Numbered from the stretch's first letter, positions 42,569 through 50,847 are shown. The stretch: DNA of 64,000 nucleotides from Streptomyces sp. 3214.6 (GCF_900129855.1 NZ_LT670819.1:1054001-1118000), one strand, 5' to 3'. Numbers and translations: made by a program. Notes: generated by a model not told the origin, from the letters alone.

Positions 42569-44349
42569 CCCACGACCCCCGGCAGCGCCAGTGCGCCCAG
42601 GAGCGTCGTGCCGACCAGCAGCCAGGCCACGTAGTCCCCGACGTGGCCGGACTGCAGACGGCGCAGCGCAAGCGCCCGGCCGGGGGCGTCGAGCAGACGC
42701 GGACGGGTGACGGCGACGGCCGCCAGGCCCACGGCCAGCACGGTCGAGGCCAGTCCCAGCAGGGCCCCGGCCCAGGTCCAGTGGACGGAGGCGAGCGCGC
42801 CTCCCGAGCCGGTCTCGTTCACGGCGTGCGCGACGACGTGAGCGAGGCCGGGGGCCACACCGACGGCGACGGCGGCCGTGAGCAGCAGCGCGGAGACCAC
42901 GGTCATGGTGTCGGGGATCCGGGTCAGCCGTTCCCGGGTCTCGGGCCGCTCGCCGGAGCCGGTCGTCTCGTACCCCTCGCTCTCGCGCGGTTCCTCGGGG
43001 CGGGGGCCGAGGCCGAGGAAGACGCGGGCGGCGACCCGCAGCACGGCCCCGGCGGTCACCGCGGAGACGGCGACATAGAGCACGGTCAGCGGGTGGCCGA
43101 CGGCCTCCTCCGTGACGGACTTGCCCAGTGCCGTGCCGAACGGCGGCAGCCCCGCAAGGCCCAGCGCCCCGGCGGCGAACATCACGGCCACGCCTTTCAG
43201 TTTGCGGGCGCGGCCGTACAGGGCGTGCTCGTCGACGCTGCCGTAGCGGTCGAGGAGGATGCCGGTGCAGGCGAACAGGGCGGCCTTCACCCCGGCGTGC
43301 CCGAGGACGTACAGGGCGACGCCGTCGTCGGCCTCGGGCTTCAGGACGCCGATGCCGATGAGGAACAGCCCGGTGTGGGCGATCGTGGAGCAGGCCAGCA
43401 GGCGTTTGATGTGCCGCTGGTACCAGCACATGACCGCGCCGACGGCCGCCGTCAGCGCGCCCAGCACGACCAGTGCGCGTTCGAGATCGGGGGCCGGGAT
43501 CCCGCCGGGTCCGGAGAAGACGGTCGTGTACACCCGCCACACGCCGTACACGCCGAGCTCCACCATCACGCCGGACAGCAGCATGCACACGGGGGTGGGT
43601 GCGACGGCGTGCGCGTCCGGCAGCCAGAAATGGAAGGGCGCCACGGCGGCCTTGACCAGCAGACCGGTCAGCACGAGGACGAAGGCGGCGAGGACCAGCG
43701 TGTCCGGCCCGCCGTGCCCGCCGTGCCCGGCCGCGCTGTCCAGGCCCCGCCCGATCTGCGTCATGCCCAACTCGCCGGTACGCCCGTACAGCAGCCCGAT
43801 GCCCATCAGCATCGCGTACGCGCCGAGCGAGTTGATCACCCCGAAGGTCAGCGCTCCCTGCACCGCCCTGGGGTCGTCGATGCGGTAGCCGGTGAGCGCG
43901 TACGCGACGACGCTCATCAGCTCGAAGAACACGAACGCGTTGAACAGGTCGCCGGCGATCGCGAAGCCGCACATGCCCGCCTGGAACACCAGCAGCAGCG
44001 CCGGGAAGGAGCCCGCGTGGCCTCGGGGCGGCTCGTCGAAGTAGTGCCAGGAGTACGCCAGCGCGGCCGAGGTGAGCAGCGAGGCGAGGGTGGCCATGCC
44101 GAGGCCCGGGCCGTCGCCGATCACGACGATGCCGACGCTGTGACCGTTCACCGGGGTCCGGGCGCCGACCCACTCGGTCATCGGGGGCGAGGAGTTCAGC
44201 AGCAGGACGATGGCGAGCGCGGCGGTTCCCGCGGAGACCGCGCAGCCGACGGACTCGGCGGCGACCCGGGGCAGACGCCGTCCACCGGCCACCAGCAGCG
44301 CGGCTCCGAGCAGCGGGACGGCGACGAGCAGCGGCAGGAGGTGGTTCAT
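42556..44349 (-). CDS. Mrp antiporter subunit D-like (proton-translocating membrane subunit)
   Basis: 597 residues with about 14-16 membrane helices, longer than typical MrpD (about 500). The NuoM/NuoN-type core LLVKAAVAPFHFWLPDAHAV carries the key Lys, and the channel region HIKRLLACSTIAHTGLFLIG is conserved. A cytoplasmic loop rich in Glu/Arg (about 440-470) and two extra C-terminal helices extend it. It is the only large antiporter-like subunit here, since no MrpA is encoded. Start ATG overlaps the previous stop by one base (TGATG). Confidence 0.9.
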   Translation of the reverse strand: MNHLLPLLVAVPLLGAALLVAGGRRLPRVAAESVGCAVSAGTAALAIVLLLNSSPPMTEWVGARTPVNGHSVGIVVIGDGPGLGMATLASLLTSAALAYSWHYFDEPPRGHAGSFPALLLVFQAGMCGFAIAGDLFNAFVFFELMSVVAYALTGYRIDDPRAVQGALTFGVINSLGAYAMLMGIGLLYGRTGELGMTQIGRGLDSAAGHGGHGGPDTLVLAAFVLVLTGLLVKAAVAPFHFWLPDAHAVAPTPVCMLLSGVMVELGVYGVWRVYTTVFSGPGGIPAPDLERALVVLGALTAAVGAVMCWYQRHIKRLLACSTIAHTGLFLIGIGVLKPEADDGVALYVLGHAGVKAALFACTGILLDRYGSVDEHALYGRARKLKGVAVMFAAGALGLAGLPPFGTALGKSVTEEAVGHPLTVLYVAVSAVTAGAVLRVAARVFLGLGPRPEEPRESEGYETTGSGERPETRERLTRIPDTMTVVSALLLTAAVAVGVAPGLAHVVAHAVNETGSGGALASVHWTWAGALLGLASTVLAVGLAAVAVTRPRLLDAPGRALALRRLQSGHVGDYVAWLLVGTTLLGALALPGVVGHVP

Positions 44350-44699
44350 CAGCCGCGCAGCTCGGAGAGTTCGTCGGGGTCGACCGTGCCGTGTCGTTTG
44401 GAGACCTGCACGACCAGGGCGAGCAGGAGCGCGGTGACGGTGGCGCCGACGACGACGTCGGTGAGGGCGAGGGCCTGGACGACGGGGTCGACGACCGGTC
44501 GCGAGCCCGGCCGGAGGTCGGAGAAGACGGGTGCGGTGGCCTCGTCGCGGTAGCCGACGGCCAGCAGCAGGACGTAGGTGGCGCACTGGCAGACGGCGAG
44601 GCAGCCGACGGCGTGGATCAGGTTGCGGCTGGTGGCCAGGCCGTAGCAGCCGGCCAGGAAGATCCAGACGGCGACCAGGTAGGGCAGGACATGCATCAC
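44349..44699 (-). CDS. Mrp antiporter subunit C (NuoK-like)
   Basis: 116 residues, three membrane helices. LIHAVGCLAVCQCATYVLLL and VDPVVQALALTDVVVGATVTALLLAL are MrpC/NuoK landmarks. GTG 44699 or ATG 44696 may start it; GAGG lies 6 or 9 bases upstream. Fourth member reading E-F-DUF4040-B-C-D is fifth in this operon, with coupled translation to D. Confidence 0.92.
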   Translation of the reverse strand: MMHVLPYLVAVWIFLAGCYGLATSRNLIHAVGCLAVCQCATYVLLLAVGYRDEATAPVFSDLRPGSRPVVDPVVQALALTDVVVGATVTALLLALVVQVSKRHGTVDPDELSELRG

Positions 44700-44706
44700 G
44701 GCGACC

Positions 44707-45447
44707 TCAACTCCCGCTCTCTTCCTCGATCTCCACGGCCTGGTCCAGGAATCCGGCCAGCAGGACGACGACCGCGCAGGCGACCTCCATGCCGATCGCC
44801 GCGTTCAGCAGGGGGACGGTGCCCCCGGAGGACAGGGTGTTGAACGTGCCGTACGGCAGCAGGGTGTTGGCGAGGAACGCGGTGCCGGCGAGGACCGCGG
44901 CCAGTCCGGTCACGACGTAGGCGGAGGCGGCGAGGGCGTCGCCGACCTCGTAGCGGCCGAGGGGCCGTACGCGTTCCAGGGCCCGGTAGTCGGCGCCGAG
45001 GTAGAGCAGGTGCAGGGAGGTCGCGGCGACGACGCCGCCCTGGAAGCCGCCGCCGGGGCTAAGTTGCCCGTGCGCCACGATGTAGAGGCCGGTGAGCAGG
45101 GCGAGGGGCAGGACGAGGAGGGCGTAGCGGCGGACTGGCGGGGCGACGTCGGCGGGTTCGGGGCGGGCGCGGTGTTCGTCGCGGGTCTGCCGCAGCAGGA
45201 CCACGCAGCCGAGCACCGCCGCGAACAGGATGGTCATCTCGCCGAGCGTGTCGAAGGCGCGCTGGTCGAAGTTGACGGAGGCGATGGTGTTGGCGGTGCG
45301 CCGGGCCAGCGAGGCGCGGACGGCGCGGTCGCCGTAGGGGTGCCGGTCGCCCCCGAAGCCGGGCAGGTCCAGGCAGGCGGCGGCGAGCAGCACGGCCAGG
45401 CCCCCGCCGCCGACGCAGACCAGCCAGAGCCGGTGGCGGGGGTTCAC
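44707..45447 (-). CDS. Mrp antiporter subunit B-like
   Basis: 246 residues. The C-terminal half is a standard MnhB domain (SPGGGFQGGVVAATSLHLLY is diagnostic), while the N-terminal 100 residues contain one helix plus RTANTIASVNFDQRAFDTLGEMTILF, which corresponds to the C-terminal tail of MrpA in canonical systems. So part of MrpA is fused to MrpB here. Starts at GTG 45447, overlapping the previous stop by GTGA. Confidence 0.9.
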   Translation of the reverse strand: MNPRHRLWLVCVGGGGLAVLLAAACLDLPGFGGDRHPYGDRAVRASLARRTANTIASVNFDQRAFDTLGEMTILFAAVLGCVVLLRQTRDEHRARPEPADVAPPVRRYALLVLPLALLTGLYIVAHGQLSPGGGFQGGVVAATSLHLLYLGADYRALERVRPLGRYEVGDALAASAYVVTGLAAVLAGTAFLANTLLPYGTFNTLSSGGTVPLLNAAIGMEVACAVVVLLAGFLDQAVEIEEESGS

Positions 45448-45704
45448 GGCTCGTCTTCCTTCCGCCGGGCCCGCCGCCGCACCTTGCGGACCGTCAGCAG
45501 CAGCAACAGCGGGGTCAGCGCGGAACCCACCGCCAGCTGTGACAGACCGACGTCGGGGGCCTGTAGGACGGTGAAGAGCACGGCGAGGGCGACACCGAGG
45601 ACGGCCAGGACCAAGGCCTGCCGAACGGGATCGCGGGTGACGACGGCCACGGTGGCGGCGCCGGCGACCAGCAGCAGGGCGACGACGATCAGTGCGTCAG
45701 TCAT
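45444..45704 (-). CDS. DUF4040 / MbhD-like antiporter subunit
   Basis: 86 residues, three helices, with VLQAPDVGLSQLAVGSALTPLLLLLTVRK spread over the second half, the DUF4040 pattern also found in the MrpA C-terminal region and in MbhD of membrane-bound hydrogenases. Overlaps both neighbours (8 bases upstream, GTGA downstream). Confidence 0.9.
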   Translation of the reverse strand: MTDALIVVALLLVAGAATVAVVTRDPVRQALVLAVLGVALAVLFTVLQAPDVGLSQLAVGSALTPLLLLLTVRKVRRRARRKEDEP

Positions 45705-46149
45705 GGCGCACCCCGTCCAGCCCGCCGGACAGGGCCCGCGAGGCGATGAGGTTGCCGCCGATCAGCAGCGCGCCCACGACGAGCAGCTTGCCCATCGCCC
45801 GGCCCGGCCCCGTCGCCACGCACACGGCGAGGACCACCGCCGCCCCGAGCCCCGCGACCGCCCAGGTGAGGGCCCGGGCGCGCGGCGGGTCCCCGGCGAG
45901 GTCGTCGGCGAGCAGGCGGGCGAAGACGAGGGTGCCGACCGGGCCGAGGAGCGCGAGGACGAGGGCGAGGTCGACGTAGGAGGGGCGGTCGTAGCCCTGG
46001 GCCAGGAGAAGCAGGCCGGGACAGGCCAGGGCGGTGGAGAGGTTCTGGGCGACGACGCGGCGGCGCAGCGGCCCGGTGGCCACACCCCACAGGGTGGCCC
46101 CCACTCCCCCGGCCAGGACGACGGTCGCCGCGAGCAGCCAGCCGTTCAC
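45697..46149 (-). CDS. Mrp antiporter subunit F-like with C-terminal extension
   Basis: 150 residues. The N-terminal 90 residues match MrpF (GPLRRRVVAQNLSTALAC, SYVDLALVLALLGPVGTLVF). Two more hydrophobic segments follow (LTWAVAGLGAAVVLAVCVAT and MGKLLVVGALLIGGNLIASR), in the place where mrpG would normally follow, but I cannot recognise MrpG motifs in them. Start GTG overlaps the previous stop by GTGA. Confidence 0.82.
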   Translation of the reverse strand: MNGWLLAATVVLAGGVGATLWGVATGPLRRRVVAQNLSTALACPGLLLLAQGYDRPSYVDLALVLALLGPVGTLVFARLLADDLAGDPPRARALTWAVAGLGAAVVLAVCVATGPGRAMGKLLVVGALLIGGNLIASRALSGGLDGVRHD

Positions 46150-46328
46150 CGGTCGCTCGCCGCCCGCCGCCCCGCCCGGGCGGCGAGCGCCGCGAGGGCG
46201 GCGGAGCCGGCGCCCACCGCGAGTTCCAGCGCGTCGACGGTACTGACGAGGACCAGCCAGAGCGCGGTCAGCGCGACCCACCAGGCCAGGAGCTCGCCCA
46301 GGGTCAGCAGCGCGGTACGCCGGTGCAT
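46146..46328 (-). CDS. Short MrpE-like subunit
   Basis: 60 residues with two hydrophobic helices (ELLAWWVALTALWLVLVST and LELAVGAGSAALAALAAR). Canonical MrpE has about 160 residues; this corresponds only to its membrane N-terminus. GGAGGAG precedes ATG 46328. First gene of the operon, coupled to the MrpF-like gene by GTGA. Confidence 0.75.
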   Translation of the reverse strand: MHRRTALLTLGELLAWWVALTALWLVLVSTVDALELAVGAGSAALAALAARAGRRAASDR

Positions 46329-46536
46329 GCGCCTCCTCCCCAGGCCGTCGTTTTATGCCGCTTTCGGCATCCAAGCACCGCCCGCGCCGGGCAGGGCGAC
46401 GGCACGCGCGGGCCACAGCCCGGAGTGCCCCGGCAGCACGAACGGAAACGCGGACCGAGGGCCGGTCGGCCGCATCCCCGGCTGGTTTGCGGGTAATCGC
46501 CTTACTACGCAGGGAAGTTGAAGACTGGAGGACCGC
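46329..46536. other. Divergent promoter region of the Mrp-like operon and the VanZ gene
   Basis: 208 bases. ATGCCG-CTTT-CGGCAT (46355-46370) is a perfect 6-bp stem close to the mrpE start, next to a TTTTA patch, and may be an operator or leader hairpin. No gene seen. Confidence 0.45.
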
Positions 46537-47304
46537 ATGGCCCGTGCAGCCTTACGTCCGCGTACCCTGTTCCGCCCACGCGCCGCCAAGAGCAGCGAGG
46601 AGCCCGCCACCCCGACCAAGCCGACAAACCCGAAGAACCTGAAGAACCCGAGGAAGGGGCCCGCCAAACCCGCCGCACCGGAGAACCCGACCGAGAAGAC
46701 CGGAAAAGCCGGGAAGGCCGGGAATGCCGGGAAAGATGGGAAGGCCCGGAAGGAAGACGGGAAGGTCGCGAAGGCCGGGAAGGATGCGAAGGCCGGGAAA
46801 GGCGGCGCGGCGAAGGGGGCGAAGAAGGCGGCGCGCGCCGAGCAGCGGCCGTTGCCGTTTCCGCTGCGGCTGCTGGCGATGCTGTTCGCCTTCGCGTTCA
46901 TGGTGGCGTTCGCCGTCGTGCTCGCCCGGCTCACCCTCGAGCCGTCGCCCGCCTCCGAGTCGCTGGTGCACTCCAACCTGCGCCCCGGCGACTCCCTGCG
47001 GGCCTACCTCGACCAGCCCGCGCTGCGCGACGCCGTGAAGCAGATCGGCGGGAACCTGCTGCTCGGGGTGCCCTTCGGGATCCTGGTGCCGGTCGTGGCC
47101 CCCCGGGCACGCGGGTTGCTGCGGGTGCTGCTGCTGACGGCGACCGTCATGCTGCTGGTGGAGTTCGCCCAGGGAGCGCTGGTGGCCGGGCGAGCCTTCG
47201 ACGTCGACGACGTCATCCTCAACACCACGGGCGCGCTGATCGGCTACCTGCTCCTGGGGCGCAGGGTGAGCCGTGCGGTGCATGCGCGGGAGCGACGCCT
47301 GTGA
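46537..47304 (+). CDS. VanZ family membrane protein with Lys/Ala/Gly-rich N-terminus
   Basis: 255 residues. The first 105 residues are low-complexity and very basic, built from PxKP and then KAGK-type repeats, like the DNA-binding tails of histone-like proteins. From about residue 108 a VanZ-like domain has four to five membrane helices with GNLLLGVPFGILVPVV, LLVEFAQGALVAGRAFDVDD and TTGALIGYLLLG. VanZ domains are linked to glycopeptide tolerance but their role is not known. GGAGG precedes ATG 46537. The basic tail would lie in the cytoplasm and might touch DNA, RNA or acidic lipids; this is inference. Confidence 0.88.
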   Translation: MARAALRPRTLFRPRAAKSSEEPATPTKPTNPKNLKNPRKGPAKPAAPENPTEKTGKAGKAGNAGKDGKARKEDGKVAKAGKDAKAGKGGAAKGAKKAARAEQRPLPFPLRLLAMLFAFAFMVAFAVVLARLTLEPSPASESLVHSNLRPGDSLRAYLDQPALRDAVKQIGGNLLLGVPFGILVPVVAPRARGLLRVLLLTATVMLLVEFAQGALVAGRAFDVDDVILNTTGALIGYLLLGRRVSRAVHARERRL

Positions 47305-47336
47305 CGGGCGCGGGGCAGGAGACCGGGCCGCGACCG

Positions 47337-47573
47337 TCAGTGCGGGGCCCAGGTGTATCTGTCCCCGCCCACCCAGCGCACCATGTCCGGGTCGTCGAGG
47401 TCATGGACCGTGACGCCGAACGCGGCGGCGATCTCGAGGACGTCGGTGATGGCCCTCGCCTCACCGACCACTTGACCGTCGACTTCCACGATACGGAATG
47501 GTGTGGGGCCCGGCTGCACCCCGAGCACCATGATCCGCGGGCGGAAGACACGGAGGCCAGCGATTTCGGTCAT
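47337..47573 (-). CDS. Small conserved hypothetical protein
   Basis: 78 residues beginning MTEIAGLRVFRPRIMVLGVQ and ending VRWVGGDRYTWAPH. No domain recognised; it is compact, with alternating hydrophobic residues suggesting a small alpha/beta fold. TACCCT lies about 8 bases before the ATG on the minus strand, with no Shine-Dalgarno, suggesting a leaderless transcript. Confidence 0.6.
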   Translation of the reverse strand: MTEIAGLRVFRPRIMVLGVQPGPTPFRIVEVDGQVVGEARAITDVLEIAAAFGVTVHDLDDPDMVRWVGGDRYTWAPH

Positions 47574-47705
47574 GACATAGAGGGTAGAACGCAACCCGCC
47601 GGTATGAATCATCAGATCACCACCGAAAGGGGACGTCTTCCGCGAAGGCGACCTCCGCCATGCGGTCCGCGCGCGGGTGGGGAACTCTGGATCCAGGAGG
47701 TGGCG

Positions 47706-48755
47706 ATGGATCCCGTCGAGGCTCTGGACCGGATCGCCTTCCTGCTGGAGCGGTCCCTGGCGCCGACGTACCGCGTGCGCGCCTTCCGTACGGCGTCCAG
47801 GGTGCTGACGCGGCTGCCCGCGGCGGAGGTGGAGCAGCGGGCGGCGGCCGGGACGCTGGAGTCGCTGAAGGGCGTGGGCCCGAAGACCGCGCAGGTGGTG
47901 CGCGAGGCGCTCGGCGGGCAGGTGCCGTCCTATCTGGAGAAACTGGAGGGCGAGGCCGGCCGGCCGCTCACGGACGGCGCGGGGTCCCGGCTGCGGAAGC
48001 TGCTGCGCGGGGACTGCCATGTCCACTCCGACTGGTCGGACGGCGGCAGCCCCATCGACGAGATGGGCCGGGCGGCGGCCGCGCTCGGCCACGAGTGGGC
48101 CGCGCTCACCGACCACTCGCCGCGTCTGACGGTCGCCCGTGGGCTGTCCCCCGAGCGGTTGCGCCGGCAGTTGGAGGTGGTCGAGGAGCTCAACGCGACC
48201 TGGGCGCCGTTCCGGCTGCTGACCGGGATCGAGTGCGACATCCTCGACGACGGTTCGCTGGACCAGGAGCCGGAGTTGCTGGAGAAACTCGATGTGGTGG
48301 TCGTATCCGTGCACTCCAAGCTGCGCATGGAGTCCCGTGCGATGACGCGCCGCATGGTGAACGCCGTGCGCGATCCGCACGCCGACATCCTCGGCCACTG
48401 CACGGGGCGGCTGGTGAGCGGTCGGGGGCGGCCGGAGTCGGAGTTCGACGCGGACGAGGTGTTCGCGGCGTGCGCGGAGTCCGGCACGGCCGTGGAGATC
48501 AACAGCCGGCCCGAGCGGCTCGACCCGCCGCGCCGGCTGGTGAGCCGGGCCGTGGCGGCGGGCGTGCTGTTCTCGGTCGACACCGACGCGCACGCTCCAG
48601 GCCAGCTGGACTGGCAGATCCTGGGCTGCGCGCGGGCCGAGGAGTGCGCGGTGCCCGCGGAACGGATCGTGACCACCTGGCCGCTGGCCGAGCTGCTGGC
48701 CTGGACGCGGGAGGGGCGGGTACCGGCAGGTACACCAGATACCGCAGGCCTCTGA
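47706..48755 (+). CDS. HhH-PHP domain protein (PolX-C-like phosphoesterase)
   Basis: 349 residues. N-terminal helix-hairpin-helix region (about 1-90, LESLKGVGPKTAQVVREALG) followed by a PHP domain with the metal-binding motifs CHVHSDWSDGG, LTDHSPR, IECDIL, SVHSKL, HCTGR and DTDAHAP in order. It is equivalent to the 8-kDa-like and PHP parts of family X polymerases without the polymerase. Likely a metal-dependent phosphoesterase acting on DNA ends or nucleotides. AGGAGG is 6 bases before ATG 47706. Confidence 0.9.
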   Translation: MDPVEALDRIAFLLERSLAPTYRVRAFRTASRVLTRLPAAEVEQRAAAGTLESLKGVGPKTAQVVREALGGQVPSYLEKLEGEAGRPLTDGAGSRLRKLLRGDCHVHSDWSDGGSPIDEMGRAAAALGHEWAALTDHSPRLTVARGLSPERLRRQLEVVEELNATWAPFRLLTGIECDILDDGSLDQEPELLEKLDVVVVSVHSKLRMESRAMTRRMVNAVRDPHADILGHCTGRLVSGRGRPESEFDADEVFAACAESGTAVEINSRPERLDPPRRLVSRAVAAGVLFSVDTDAHAPGQLDWQILGCARAEECAVPAERIVTTWPLAELLAWTREGRVPAGTPDTAGL

Positions 48756-48815
48756 GCGGTCCTTGGCGGTCCTGGACGGTCCTGGTCCTCAGGGACTCGA
48801 GAGAAAGGAACCCCG

Positions 48816-49472
48816 ATGACCCGTGCCGCCGTGTTCGACGTCGACGGCACCCTCGTCGACACCAACCACCTGCATGTCACCACCTGGTGGGAAGCCTTCC
48901 GGCAGGCGGGCCACCGGGTGCCCATGCACGCCGTGCACCGGGCGGTCGGACTCGGTTCCGACGACCTGATCGCCCACCTGCTCGGCGACGAGCGCGACCA
49001 GGACGAGGACTCCGAGCTCAGCGCCGCCCACAAGGCCCTCTACGGACAGTACTTCGACCGGCTGCCGCCCCTGCCGGACGTCGGCCCCCTGCTGCGGCGG
49101 CTGCGCGACGACGGATGGACGGTCGTCCTCGCCACCTCGGCGAGCGGAGGCGAACTGTCGGCGCTGCGGCGCGCCATCGACGCCGACGACGCCATCGCCG
49201 CGACGGCGAGCGCGGACGACGTGACCGAGGGCAAGCCCGCGCCGGAACCCGTGCGGCACGCCCTGGAACTGGCCGGGGCGCCCGCCGAAAGCGCCGTGTT
49301 CGTCGGCGACACCGTGTGGGACATGCGCGCGGGCCGTCGAGCCGGGGTGCGCTGTGTGGGCGTCCTGTCCGGCGGCATCCCCCGCGCCGACCTGCTCGAC
49401 GCGGGCGCGGAAGCCGTCTACGACGACCCCGCCGACCTGTTGGCGTCCCTGTCGGCGAGCCCGTTGGCCTGA
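48816..49472 (+). CDS. HAD family hydrolase (phosphoglycolate-phosphatase-like)
   Basis: 218 residues. HAD motif I VFDVDGTLVDTN (nucleophile Asp), motif II LATSASGG, motif III lysine in TEGKPAPEPV and motif IV VFVGDTVWDMRAG are all present, with a four-helix cap between I and II. A cytoplasmic phosphatase of a small phosphorylated metabolite. To my memory the S. coelicolor orthologue (SCO3558) is annotated as related to morphological differentiation. The following intergenic region holds a structured RNA. Confidence 0.92.
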   Translation: MTRAAVFDVDGTLVDTNHLHVTTWWEAFRQAGHRVPMHAVHRAVGLGSDDLIAHLLGDERDQDEDSELSAAHKALYGQYFDRLPPLPDVGPLLRRLRDDGWTVVLATSASGGELSALRRAIDADDAIAATASADDVTEGKPAPEPVRHALELAGAPAESAVFVGDTVWDMRAGRRAGVRCVGVLSGGIPRADLLDAGAEAVYDDPADLLASLSASPLA

Positions 49473-49549
49473 GCCGCGGGCGACGGAACCCCGGGGTGAC
49501 GGACGTCACGGCGCGCTGCCGCCGAGCGGGGAACACCCATAGGTGGTTG

Positions 49550-49726
49550 CGAGTTGAACCAACCGTGGGTGCGGATGGGACAGTGTCCCCGGGCCTCACC
49601 TTTTGCCCACAGGGACGATCGTTCGGCTGAAGCCCTGTGGAGCGTTCGCCGAGAGGCGACAGCCATCCGCGCCCACCGCTTGGCCGCCCCGACCGTGATT
49701 CCCCCGTCCGGTCGGGGCCTTCTTCT
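49550..49726 (+). ncRNA. ssrS: Candidate 6S RNA
   Basis: A gene-free 320-base gap contains a compact RNA fold ending at a terminator. GTGGGTGCGGATGG (49565-49578) pairs with CCATCCGCGCCCAC (49663-49676), one wobble; CCAA/TTGG extends this stem. Inside are GGGAC-AGT-GTCCC (49577-49589), CCACAGGG (49607-49614) with CCCTGTGG (49633-49640), and TCGCC-GAGA-GGCGA near 49646-49659. A long closing stem, a central open region and an apical stem are the outline of 6S RNA, which binds sigma-70 RNA polymerase. From memory, the S. coelicolor 6S candidate was mapped between a HAD gene (SCO3558) and an oxidoreductase gene (SCO3559), the same context as here. The 5' end is estimated from CATAGGTG near 49538-49545. 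Confidence 0.65.
49686..49718 (+). terminator. Rho-independent terminator of the structured RNA
   Basis: GCCCCGACCG (49686-49695) and CGGTCGGGGC (49709-49718) pair perfectly and are followed by CTTCTTCT. Confidence 0.85.
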
Positions 49727-49754
49727 GTCCGGGCCCTCGGCGTGCGGTGCGCGC

Positions 49755-49785
49755 TTGACTTGGAGCGCACTCCAATTCGTAACGT
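49755..49785 (+). promoter_or_regulatory. MerR-type promoter/operator with 19-bp spacer
   Basis: TTGACT (-35, 49755-49760) and TAACGT (-10, 49780-49785) are separated by 19 bp, the stretched spacing used by MerR-family activators. TTGGAG-CGCA-CTCCAA (49760-49775) is a palindrome centred in the spacer. The start codon 49793 lies at the expected transcription start, so the mRNA is leaderless. Confidence 0.85.
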
Positions 49786-49792
49786 CTGGGAC

Positions 49793-50755
49793 ATGAGCAC
49801 TGCACAGCACAAGATCGGTTCGGGGTTCGACGCCCACAGCACCGCCGACGACGTTCTCGCCGGCATCGACCTCAGCGGCCGGCTCGCGGTCGTCACCGGC
49901 GGCTACTCCGGGCTGGGCCTGGAGACCACCCGCGCCCTCGCCAAGGCGGGCGCCCACGTCGTCGTCCCCGCCCGGCGCCCGGACGCGGCTCGTGAGAACC
50001 TCGCCGGCCTCGACGGCGTCGAGACGGACGAGCTCGACCTCGGCGACCTGGACAGCGTGCACGCCTTCACCGAGCGGTTCCTCGCCTCCGGCCGGAGCAT
50101 CGACCTCCTCATCAACAGCGCCGGGATCATGGCCTGCCCTGAGACCCGGGTCGGCCCTGGCTGGGAGGCGCAGTTCGCGACGAACCACCTCGGCCACTTC
50201 GCCCTCGTCAACCGCCTGTGGCCGGCGATCGAGCCGGGCGGCGCCCGCGTCGTGTCCGTCTCCTCGCGGGCCCACCACTTCTCGGGGATGCGCTGGGACG
50301 ACGTCCAGTGGCGGCAGGGCTACGACAAGTGGGAGGCCTACGGGCAGGCCAAGACCGCCAACGTGCTGTTCGCCGTCCACCTCGACCGGCTGGCCGGGGA
50401 ACGGGGCGTGCGCGCCTTCGCCCTGCACCCCGGCGGCATCATCACGCCCCTCCAGCGGCACATCCCCAAGGAGGAGATGGTGGAACGCGGCTGGATCGAC
50501 GAGGACGGCAAGGTGCTCAACCCGTCGGGCTTCAAGACCCCCGAGCAGGGCGCGGCCACCCAGGTGTGGGCGGCGACCTCGCCGCAGCTGGCCGGGATGG
50601 GCGGCGTCTACCTGGAGGACTGCGACATCGCCGAGACCGCTGTCGGCGGCGACCAGAGCTCCGGCGTCAAGACCTGGGCCACGGACCCGGAGCAGGCGGC
50701 GCGGCTGTGGGAGCTGTCCGCCGAGCTGACCGGCGTGAACGCGTTCGGCTCATAG
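49793..50755 (+). CDS. Short-chain dehydrogenase/reductase
   Basis: 320 residues, classical SDR with an extended N-terminus. Cofactor motif VVTGGYSGLG, LLINSAGIMA, active-site Ser in VVSVSSRAHH and the Tyr-x-x-x-Lys in WEAYGQAKTAN. It resembles the retinol dehydrogenase/WWOX-like light-dependent protochlorophyllide-reductase branch common in Streptomyces. Leaderless and driven by a MerR-type promoter, so probably induced by a small molecule. Followed by an epimerase gene 92 bases on. Confidence 0.93.
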   Translation: MSTAQHKIGSGFDAHSTADDVLAGIDLSGRLAVVTGGYSGLGLETTRALAKAGAHVVVPARRPDAARENLAGLDGVETDELDLGDLDSVHAFTERFLASGRSIDLLINSAGIMACPETRVGPGWEAQFATNHLGHFALVNRLWPAIEPGGARVVSVSSRAHHFSGMRWDDVQWRQGYDKWEAYGQAKTANVLFAVHLDRLAGERGVRAFALHPGGIITPLQRHIPKEEMVERGWIDEDGKVLNPSGFKTPEQGAATQVWAATSPQLAGMGGVYLEDCDIAETAVGGDQSSGVKTWATDPEQAARLWELSAELTGVNAFGS

Positions 50756-50847
50756 GGCGCGGGCGCTGCCGGGGGCGTTCCGCGTGCGCGGGGCCCCGGC
50801 CGGGTACTCGGTCGGTTCCCCGCAGGAAACGCCGAGAGGAGCCGAAG

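Noticed and set aside
49550..49726. c-di-AMP (ydaO) riboswitch or 6C RNA for the structured region
   Set aside because: The conserved ydaO segments are not seen, the element ends in a terminator well before the SDR promoter, and only one C-rich loop of five C is present while 6C RNA has two loops with at least six.
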